From an uncultured Eubacteriales bacterium (GTDB lineage Bacteria; Bacillota; Clostridia; Monoglobales; Monoglobaceae), in contig URZD01000073.1 in NCBI GenBank assembly GCA_900552305.1, positions 1 to 10,089 of the forward strand: a stretch of 10,089 bases of DNA. Reading direction: 5' to 3'. Below are positions 4,740-10,089 of the stretch, piece after piece; the first letter of the stretch is position 1; the number at the start of each line of letters is the position of its first letter. A program made the translations under genes and the position numbers. The notes under the pieces are model-generated. The model saw only the letters and a list, made by a program, of their open reading frames with translations, ran no database searches and was not told where the DNA came from.

Positions 4740-7607
4740 GGCCTCGTCCGAAAGCTCTGTCTTGCCCGCTTCCTCGGCAAGCAGAACCCACGGAGCCGTG
4801 TAATAGCTCTTGCCGAGGTTCATATTTGCCAGTTTTTCCGCATTGCTGTATGACTTCTCACTTCCATACGGCGTAAGGTTTGTACTGTCCGTGCCGAGAG
4901 CCGCAAAAATTATCTCCGCCTTTGCGCGATCGCTTGCCAAAGCGCTGCTGCCCGCAAGCTCGTTTACCGTCAGATTGAGATAGTTGTCCTTGTCGGTCGT
5001 GTTCGTGCCGAATCCGAGTCTTTCATACGCCGCCATGTCGAATACAACCCAATCGCCCGACTTGCCTGCATAGCTTGCCGCAATACGCTCCATAAGGCTG
5101 CGTCTTGCGCTTACATTGCCGCTTTCGGACGGATAGATATTCACGGTAACAGGCTTGCGCAGCGCGTTTTGGTCACTGTCCGCAAATCTCAGCGTCAGCG
5201 TTTCAACCGCCGCTTTTCCCGTTTCGTTCAGCTTGGCAAGCTTTATTTCGCCCCCGCTGCATTCGATATAGCCGTGTGTTATATCCTTTTCGCCTTTTTT
5301 ACATTCAAACGTAATGCTGCTGTCCGCTGTCATTCCGTCTTTAAGAAGGACAAGGCTGTCGCCTACCACGGTATTTGACGGCGCGGAGATTACGTCACTG
5401 TACTTTTGCGATTCGGAAAGCAGTGCGTTTTCAATATCACTGCCGCCGCTGTAGGTGTTGTCGCCGCTGTTTGTTATGTTCTTTGCGGCAACCGTGCCTT
5501 TTCCGTAAAGTCTGTTTGTTTTGCCCTTTGCGCCGACCAGTATTCCGTCCGATTCACAGTCTGAAATCAGCGGTATGCAGTCGCCCATTTGGCTGCCCGA
5601 CTGTCCGAGCAGACCGCCGACCCATGTCCCGGGTGCGGAAATTGCGCCTGTATTCTTACAGTCGGTAAGCTGAACGCAGTTCGGGTTTGAACCGACAATT
5701 CCGCCGACAAACACGTTTGAATCCGTTCCCGTAACAATTATCAGTCCGCGGTTTTCACAGCTGTTTACCGCAAGTCTGACGTCCTCCCACTTATACTCGA
5801 TATTGTCGTCATAGCCGCCGACAATTCCGCCGATACCCGCGCTGCCGCGTGCATAAGCCGAAACCGTAGCCGTATTTACGCAATTTTCGATGTTCACATT
5901 GCCGCGCGCCCTTGCAGTAATACCGCCGACAAACGCATACGGCTCGGAGCAGTATATCTCGCCGCCAACCATCAGATTTTTGACGGTTGCGTCCTCAAGA
6001 CAGCCGAAAAATCCGAAATAGCTCATTGCCGGATTGTCGGCCGTGACGGTAACCGTGTGTCCGTCACCGTCAAATGTGCCGCGGAACGGACTTGCCGCAT
6101 TCTTTCCGAGCGGCGTCCATGAGCCGTTGACCGTTATATCCTGCTCCAGTTTTACAAAGCAGTCCGAGCTTTCGCCGCTGTTTACCTTTTTAGCCAGAGA
6201 GCAAAGCTCGCTCGCCTTGGATATGATGAACGGTGATTCCTCTGTACCCTCGCCCGAAAGCTCAACCGTTTTATATGTCAGATGTACCCAAACCGTCTTT
6301 GTTGTTTCGTTATCGCCGTCGCCTACCGTAAAGCTGTCCGAAACATCCTCATAGTCGGCAAGGTCGGTCACCGTGTAGGCGTATTCGCCCTTCTCCGTCA
6401 GAGCATATTCGCCGTTTTCCGCCGTAAGCTCCGTATCGTCCTTAAACAGCTTAACTGTGCCGTCCTCTGTTCCCTCAAACTTCACCGTGCAAGAAAAACT
6501 CGGCGCGGGAGGAACAGGCGGCGCAGCCGGCGTCCACTTCGGTACAGGATAGCCGTCAAATTCACCCTCGCGGATTTCAAAGCCGTCTATATCCAAAGCC
6601 TTCAGCTCGCCCTCCGTCTTTTCCTCCGCGCTGCCTGTAATTGTTGTTTTTATTCCTGCTTCCGGATTAGGCTTTTCACCCCCCGCAAGGTAAAAACAGT
6701 TTTCACCGTAGTTCAGCGTACCCGCATTTTTCCCCCTGCTTGTCATATAAACAAGGCTGCATGCGCTGTTTGCTCCGCTGCCGCTGACCGTTCCCGCAAA
6801 ATATGAATTGTCTATATTTACGGTTGAGCTACTGTTTGTTAAGCCTATAAGTCCGCCGGCATAGCCCTCTGAGCTGTCAGCCTTTATATCGCCGAAAACG
6901 GCGCAGTTGCTTACCGTAACATTGACCGCTCCGACTGACGCGGCAATACCCGCAACGTAATCCTTTTTACTTGCGGTCACGTCAACGTCAAACGCACAGT
7001 TTTTCACAGTAAACACCGTAGGATTGTTGTAATATCCGAAAACATATCCGACAACTCCCGCAATATAGTCGGCGGACGGATATTTTTCTTCTGTTGTACT
7101 TGTCACGCTGCCCGTTACAATACAGTTTTCTATTGTACAGTTACCTGTTTCAATCTGTCCCGCAAGCGTTCCCACATAGTTGTTTTGCGACTCGGTTGCA
7201 ACCGAAATATTTTCAAGCTTCAGATTGCAGATGTTCCCCGCAAGAACGCTTACAAAGCCGGTATTTACCTTATCTCCCCATTTTTCGCCTTCGCTGCCGA
7301 CCAGTTTAAGTCCGGAAACCGTATGACCCTTTCCGTCAAACCTACCTGTCAGTTTCTTTATTATATGCGGAAGCGCATCCTGCTCGGACATATCAATGTC
7401 AGCCGCAAGCTCCGCATAGCCTACCTCATCCAAATCGCCGAGAGCCGCAAGCTGCTCCGCACTTGAAATCACATACGGATTTTCCTCCGTACCGTCGCCG
7501 ACAAGCGTTGCTCCGTCAGCCGAAACTATGCTTACTCCGTTCGCAAACACGACCGCAAGTACAAGCATAAACGCCAAAAGTCTTTTTTTGATACTGTTTT
7601 TTACCAT
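4584..7607 (-). CDS. B12-riboswitch-controlled GLUG-repeat surface protein, fused at its C-terminus to an SDR tail
   Basis: The frame encodes 1007 residues. I start it at 7607 because GGAGG (7615-7619) sits 7 nt upstream and the protein then opens with a signal peptide: KKR, a hydrophobic core, and likely cleavage after VSA at residue 30. Residues 31-350 form a beta-helix-like domain with GLUG-type repeats (YVGTLAG, YIAGVVG, YVAGIAA, YAGGLIG, each before an NC or NS pair). A Pro-rich linker (358-370) leads to a beta-sandwich-like segment (371-446). A second repeat domain follows (447 to about 725: FVGGI, GIGGIVGG, FVGGIVG, WVGGLLG), then another beta segment (about 726-825). Residues 835-955 are helical, with IAASYAGKSGDWVVFDMAAY and YYTAPWVLLAEEAGK. 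These resemble the alpha/alpha toroid of transcobalamin-like Firmicute surface proteins, often followed by a DUF4430 domain. Here that continuation is absent and an SDR tail replaces it. A cell-surface corrinoid-capture role is inferred from the riboswitch plus this domain. Confidence 0.8.
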   Translation of the reverse strand: MVKNSIKKRLLAFMLVLAVVFANGVSIVSADGATLVGDGTEENPYVISSAEQLAALGDLDEVGYAELAADIDMSEQDALPHIIKKLTGRFDGKGHTVSGLKLVGSEGEKWGDKVNTGFVSVLAGNICNLKLENISVATESQNNYVGTLAGQIETGNCTIENCIVTGSVTSTTEEKYPSADYIAGVVGYVFGYYNNPTVFTVKNCAFDVDVTASKKDYVAGIAASVGAVNVTVSNCAVFGDIKADSSEGYAGGLIGLTNSSSTVNIDNSYFAGTVSGSGANSACSLVYMTSRGKNAGTLNYGENCFYLAGGEKPNPEAGIKTTITGSAEEKTEGELKALDIDGFEIREGEFDGYPVPKWTPAAPPVPPAPSFSCTVKFEGTEDGTVKLFKDDTELTAENGEYALTEKGEYAYTVTDLADYEDVSDSFTVGDGDNETTKTVWVHLTYKTVELSGEGTEESPFIISKASELCSLAKKVNSGESSDCFVKLEQDITVNGSWTPLGKNAASPFRGTFDGDGHTVTVTADNPAMSYFGFFGCLEDATVKNLMVGGEIYCSEPYAFVGGITARARGNVNIENCVNTATVSAYARGSAGIGGIVGGYDDNIEYKWEDVRLAVNSCENRGLIIVTGTDSNVFVGGIVGSNPNCVQLTDCKNTGAISAPGTWVGGLLGQSGSQMGDCIPLISDCESDGILVGAKGKTNRLYGKGTVAAKNITNSGDNTYSGGSDIENALLSESQKYSDVISAPSNTVVGDSLVLLKDGMTADSSITFECKKGEKDITHGYIECSGGEIKLAKLNETGKAAVETLTLRFADSDQNALRKPVTVNIYPSESGNVSARRSLMERIAASYAGKSGDWVVFDMAAYERLGFGTNTTDKDNYLNLTVNELAGSSALASDRAKAEIIFAALGTDSTNLTPYGSEKSYSNAEKLANMNLGKSYYTAPWVLLAEEAGKTELSDEAATAHKDMVTKSVPLGRMGQPEEVAAVVAFLTSDEASFVTGADYKVDGGVGA

Positions 7608-7614
7608 TTTTCTT

Positions 7615-7619
7615 CCTCC
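7615..7619 (-). promoter_or_regulatory. Ribosome binding site GGAGG of the surface protein
   Basis: GGAGG on the minus strand lies 7 nt before the ATG at 7607. It decides the start: the frame is open further upstream to 7889, but that extension runs through the riboswitch leader, has no comparable site, and would place the signal peptide about 95 residues into the protein. Confidence 0.9.
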
Positions 7620-7669
7620 GTTCTTTGCAAATTCTATATCAAGCCGCCGCGCGACATTTAAAAAGGAAT

Positions 7670-7730
7670 AAAAAAGCCGTGCAAACCCTTCGCCGTACGG
7701 CGAAGAATCTACACAGCAGTGTTTTTCTGT
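7670..7730 (-). promoter_or_regulatory. Candidate expression platform: competing hairpins, one with a U-run
   Basis: On the minus strand, an 18-bp perfect palindrome CTTCGCCGTACGGCGAAG (7705-7688) can fold on itself. Alternatively its GCCGT (7701-7697) can pair with ACGGC (7680-7676), which is followed directly by six T (7675-7670), giving a weak terminator-like hairpin. The two folds are mutually exclusive. A further stem, ACACAG with CTGTGT, lies just upstream (about 7732-7711). This could be the on/off element of the riboswitch, but it is over 200 nt from the aptamer and the terminator stem is short. Confidence 0.4.
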
Positions 7731-7947
7731 GTCATTTTGCAAATCGGCGCACGCAAAAAACAAACCCGCAAGGCATTCCGCACCCCGCAAGGACACGCCG
7801 AAACTACCGCTCCTGTAACGCAAAACCCATAGCGGATAAACCCGCCAAAGTCTGACTGCGGACAGAAAAAGCGCCCGCCCTGCACTCAAACGGAAATCCG
7901 ACCGCTGATCATTTTCCGCGAGCCTGCATTCATTACTTTACGAAACG

Positions 7948-8176
7948 GCATCAAAGCAGGTCTTCCGACTTATGTCCTATGCAAACTTTCGCGCGTCAAA
8001 AACCGACCCTTTCTTGGGGCCTGTCCGTACCCTGCCTTCTCGGTTTCCCAATGACCGGCTTTCGCCGACGGATACGGTGACGTTCGGACACATACGGCGA
8101 CTGTCAACCGCATGGGATTCTCACCCAATTCCCTTTTCACCGTCCATGTCCGCACGACACGGGCGACACTTTGTGC
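7948..8176 (-). ncRNA. Cobalamin (B12) riboswitch
   Basis: Read on the minus strand, this has the conserved core of the adenosylcobalamin riboswitch class. The signature GGTGAAAAGGGAAT near 8138-8125 is followed by GGGTGAGAATCCCATGCGGT, the P4-P5/J region. The B12 box AAGTCGGAAGACCTGC (about 7972-7957) lies at the 3' end and closely follows the consensus AGYCAGgAgACCTGCC. I set the ends by a plausible closing helix P1, GCACAAAG (8176-8169) with CTTTGATGC (7956-7948); the ends are approximate. It sits between a promoter and the surface-protein gene on the same strand. High cobalamin would be expected to switch the gene off, as is usual for this class. The family assignment is strong; the fold was checked only by eye. 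Confidence 0.93.
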
Positions 8177-8234
8177 AAATATTCTGTTTTTCACGGAACG
8201 CACGGCTTTTCCGATTGTTCCTGTACAATATAGT

Positions 8235-8263
8235 AGTTTAGCATAAATTTTTCCGTTTTGCAA
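8235..8263 (-). promoter_or_regulatory. Sigma-70 type promoter for the riboswitch transcript
   Basis: On the minus strand, TTGCAA (8263-8258) and TAAACT (8240-8235) are separated by exactly 17 bp, and TG precedes the -10 (TGCTAAACT), an extended -10. Transcription would start near 8228, about 50 nt ahead of the aptamer. It lies just after the terminator of the pyr operon, so the surface-protein gene is an independent unit. Confidence 0.7.
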
Positions 8264-8283
8264 GAGCTTTTTACCTTATTATC

Positions 8284-8318
8284 AAAAAAGAGTGCAAAAA
8301 TGTTTTGCGCTCTTTTTT
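8284..8318 (-). terminator. Intrinsic terminator of the pyrE-pyrB-pyrI operon
   Basis: A stem pairs AAAAAAGAGTGCAAAA (8284-8299) with TTTTGCGCTCTTTTTT (8303-8318), with one G-T wobble and a three-base loop. It is flanked by A on one side and T on the other, so it can act in both directions. It lies 30 bp past the pyrI stop and before the promoter of the next gene. Confidence 0.88.
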
Positions 8319-8348
8319 TGGCTGTTCACATTTTCCGAAAAATCAGAC

Positions 8349-8780
8349 CTACATCGCGTCCTCATTCTTTGCCGCCGCCTCGCAGTATACGCAGCGATAA
8401 AGCCGCTTTTGGGGGTCGACCAGCTTGAATCTGTGCGGCAGCTCCTGCTCTATGGAGGTTATGCAGCGCGGATTTTTACACTTTATCACGCCCTCAACCG
8501 TTTTGGGCAGCTCAAGGTGCAGACGGTTTTCTATCTTACCGTCCTTGATTATATTCACCGTAACGCCCGGGTCAAGGTAACCCAAAACGTCAAAATTTAT
8601 GTCAATCAGCGCGTCAATTTTCAGAATATCCTTCTTTCCCATCTTTACGCTGTCCGCGTTCTGTATAATAGCCACCGAGCAGTCAAGCTCGTCAAGTTTT
8701 AAAACGCTGTAGATATTCATGCTGTTGCCCGCCTTGATATGGTCAAGGACTATGCCGTTCATTATCGCATCAATCTGCAT
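8349..8780 (-). CDS. pyrI: Aspartate carbamoyltransferase regulatory chain
   Basis: PyrI is the regulatory subunit of aspartate transcarbamylase. It binds nucleotide effectors in its N-terminal domain and docks to the catalytic trimers through a zinc domain. The 143 residues are slightly shorter than the E. coli chain (about 153). The N-terminal half has INGIVLDHIKAGNSMNIY, the usual effector-domain start with the conserved DHI. The C-terminal zinc site is complete: CKNPRC (C-x4-C) and then CVYC (C-x2-C). The start overlaps the end of pyrB by 11 bases, so the two are translationally coupled, and a G-rich site (GGGGGTGG) precedes it. Together with PyrB this implies an allosteric enzyme with nucleotide feedback control. 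Confidence 0.96.
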   Translation of the reverse strand: MQIDAIMNGIVLDHIKAGNSMNIYSVLKLDELDCSVAIIQNADSVKMGKKDILKIDALIDINFDVLGYLDPGVTVNIIKDGKIENRLHLELPKTVEGVIKCKNPRCITSIEQELPHRFKLVDPQKRLYRCVYCEAAAKNEDAM

Positions 8781-9696
8781 TTATTTCCACCCCCAAAAGT
8801 TTAAGAATAAGAGCCATTCTTATATATTTTCCGTTCAAAACCTGCTTAAAGTAGCACGCGCGCGGGTCGTCGTCAATGCTTACCGAAATCTCGTTCACGC
8901 GCGGCAGCGGGTGAAGTATCGCAAGGTCGGCTTTCGCCTTCGCCAGCTTTTCGGGCGAGAGTATATATGTGTCCTTCAGTCGTATATAGTCCGCCTCGTT
9001 GAAGAATCTTTCGCGCTGAACACGGGTCATGTAGAGTATATCAAGCTCCGGCATATACTCCTCCAGACTGCGCGTTTCCACATACTCTATATTCTCGCTC
9101 TGAAGAACGCCCGACTTCATGTAATCGGGAATTACAAGCTCATCCGGCGAAATAAGTACAATCCGTATATTTTTATACCTCGAAAGCGCGGTTATCAGCG
9201 AGTGTACCGTGCGCCCGAATTTCAGGTCGCCGCAAAAGCCTATCGTAAGGCTGTCAAGCCGCCCCTTCTCCGTCTTAATCGTCAGCAAATCCGTAAGGGT
9301 CTGAGTCGGGTGGTTATGCCCGCCGTCACCCGCGTTGATTACTGGAATACTCGCCTTTGTCGCCGCAACGTACGGCGCGCCCTCCTTGGGGTGCCGCATG
9401 GCGATTATATCCGCATAGCAGCTGACCACACGCGCGGTGTCTGCTACCGACTCGCCCTTGCTTGCCGAGCTCGACCCCTGCTCCGAAAAGCCGAGGACGT
9501 TTCCGCCCAGCTCGTACATCGCCGCCTCAAAACTTAGCCGCGTCCGTGTTGACGGCTCGTAAAACAGGGTCGCCAGTTTCTTGCCGCGGCACAGCTGCGA
9601 GTATTTTGCGGGGTTTTTGATTATGTCCTCCGCGGTTTCGATAAGCTTGTCTATCTCCTGTGTTGACAGTTCCTCTATCGCAATAAGGCTACGCAT
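8770..9696 (-). CDS. pyrB: Aspartate carbamoyltransferase catalytic chain
   Basis: PyrB joins carbamoyl phosphate and L-aspartate to give N-carbamoyl-L-aspartate, the committed step of pyrimidine synthesis, in the cytoplasm. The 308 residues are full length. Visible motifs are YEPSTRTRLSFEAA (carbamoyl phosphate loop, near residue 50), GSSSASKGES (the 80s loop, with Ser and Lys reaching the neighbouring subunit), DGGHNHPTQTLTDL, GFCGDLKFGRTVHSL (start of the aspartate domain), TRVQRERF, and HPLPRVNEIS (the 260s region). The start lies 2 bp after the pyrE stop; a GGAGG at 9709-9713, inside the end of pyrE, serves it. No PyrR-type or other attenuator is visible within the operon here, and the true 5' leader is outside the window. 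Confidence 0.98.
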   Translation of the reverse strand: MRSLIAIEELSTQEIDKLIETAEDIIKNPAKYSQLCRGKKLATLFYEPSTRTRLSFEAAMYELGGNVLGFSEQGSSSASKGESVADTARVVSCYADIIAMRHPKEGAPYVAATKASIPVINAGDGGHNHPTQTLTDLLTIKTEKGRLDSLTIGFCGDLKFGRTVHSLITALSRYKNIRIVLISPDELVIPDYMKSGVLQSENIEYVETRSLEEYMPELDILYMTRVQRERFFNEADYIRLKDTYILSPEKLAKAKADLAILHPLPRVNEISVSIDDDPRACYFKQVLNGKYIRMALILKLLGVEINAD

Positions 9697-9698
9697 AC

Positions 9699-10089
9699 TT
9701 ATTTGTTACCTCCAATCCAGCTCTCGTCGGACGGATTGTCACGGAACGCAAGCAGCCTTTTAATGTCCTCCTTCTCAATCCTTCCGCTCTCCGCCGCAAC
9801 GTCCGCAACGGTGTCAAAATCAGTAAGGCTAACATTTCTTACCATAGCCTCCGCAAGCCGTTCTTCGCTCCGTTTCATGTTGTATGTAAATATGCTGACT
9901 ATGCCGAGCACCTCCGCACCCGCCGCGCGAAGGGTGTTTACAACCTCTATCGCGCTGCCGCCCGTGGAGATTAAGTCCTCTATTACTACGACCTTCTGTT
10001 TCGGCAGCAGCCTGCCCTCAATCTTATTCTCTCTGCCATGGGTTTTTGCGCCTGAGCGCACATATCCCATAGGCATACCGAGGAAGTCC
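9699..10089 (-). CDS. pyrE: Orotate phosphoribosyltransferase, N-terminal part outside the window
   Basis: PyrE transfers ribose phosphate from PRPP to orotate, making OMP. Only the C-terminal about 130 residues are inside. The frame is open through the right edge (reading DFLG before MPMGYVRSG), so the ATG at 10076 is internal. The PRPP-binding motif VVVIEDLISTGGSA is intact, preceded by YVRSGAKTHG with the lysine loop typical of OPRTases. The tail SLTDFDTVADVAAESGRI also fits the family. It is the first visible gene of a pyrE-pyrB-pyrI transcription unit; pyrimidine genes upstream are likely but not visible. Confidence 0.95.
   Translation of the reverse strand, partial: DFLGMPMGYVRSGAKTHGRENKIEGRLLPKQKVVVIEDLISTGGSAIEVVNTLRAAGAEVLGIVSIFTYNMKRSEERLAEAMVRNVSLTDFDTVADVAAESGRIEKEDIKRLLAFRDNPSDESWIGGNK

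Larger units (their letters stand above)
7608..7947 (-). other. Long untranslated leader between riboswitch aptamer and surface-protein start
   Basis: This is about 340 nt of mRNA leader with no credible separate gene. It contains the competing hairpins near 7670-7730 and the ribosome binding site. The coding frame of the downstream gene happens to stay open through part of it, but the translated residues (Cys/Arg-rich, no domain) do not look like protein. Confidence 0.6.

Noticed and set aside
5400..6900. Repetitive appearance of the surface-protein gene as a CRISPR-like or tandem DNA array
   Set aside because: The repeats are at protein level (GG-hydrophobic-G and NC patterns) with diverged codons and no constant spacing, so they are GLUG-type protein repeats.
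4584..7889. Reading the 1101-codon frame from 7889 as the true protein, or the fusion as a new bifunctional enzyme
   Set aside because: The signal peptide and GGAGG fix the start at 7607. The SDR part lacks all catalytic motifs and would be exported without a Rossmann domain, so no joint function is credible.
8719..9537. Long plus-strand open frame opposite pyrB
   Set aside because: Arg/Tyr-rich shadow of pyrB with no domain; pyrB on the other strand has all its motifs.

Overview
The window reads as two pieces of DNA from different gut bacteria joined inside one reading frame at about position 4740. The left part (1 to about 4740) looks like Bacteroides or a close relative. It has a SusB-type GH97 glucosidase, an AmpG-like sugar transporter and a GH130 glycoside phosphorylase, with weak or absent Shine-Dalgarno sequences. 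The right part (about 4740 to 10089) looks like a Clostridia-type Firmicute. It has strong GGAGG ribosome sites, a Gram-positive type signal peptide, a cobalamin riboswitch ahead of a large repeat-rich surface protein, and a pyrE-pyrB-pyrI operon. Codon and base usage also change visibly at this point.

Left part, plus strand: the 3' part of a GH97 gene (1-953), then an MFS permease (1077-2375) and a GH130 phosphorylase (2408-3409). The three lie in one direction and the set ends at a strong terminator (3441-3494). The likely logic is periplasmic trimming of an oligosaccharide, import of a small product, and phosphorolysis of a mannoside in the cytoplasm. A gene-poor stretch follows, with a 28-bp perfect palindrome and three 22-bp-period repeats (3599-3675). 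On the minus strand there is then a small redox cluster read leftward: the last part of a short-chain dehydrogenase (SDR), a flavodoxin-fold NAD(P)H oxidoreductase (4000-4563), and a broken ORF coupled to it (3713-4000) that may be the start of an AraC-type regulator.

Right part, all minus strand, read from the right edge: partial pyrE (orotate phosphoribosyltransferase), pyrB and pyrI (aspartate transcarbamylase catalytic and regulatory chains) with tight or overlapping spacing, then a U-run terminator (8284-8318). A new promoter (8235-8263), a cobalamin riboswitch (about 7948-8176) and a long leader with alternative hairpins (7670-7730) then precede a secreted protein starting at 7607. That protein has two GLUG-like repeat domains, beta-sandwich-like segments and the start of an alpha-helical domain resembling the transcobalamin/intrinsic-factor-like cores of Firmicute surface proteins. 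Its natural C-terminus is missing: the frame runs straight into the SDR tail.

The most informative biology is the B12-riboswitch-controlled surface protein, a candidate B12 or corrinoid capture protein. The most important caution is the junction. An assembly chimera is the simplest explanation, and the 1007-residue fused frame should not be treated as a natural protein without read-level support.
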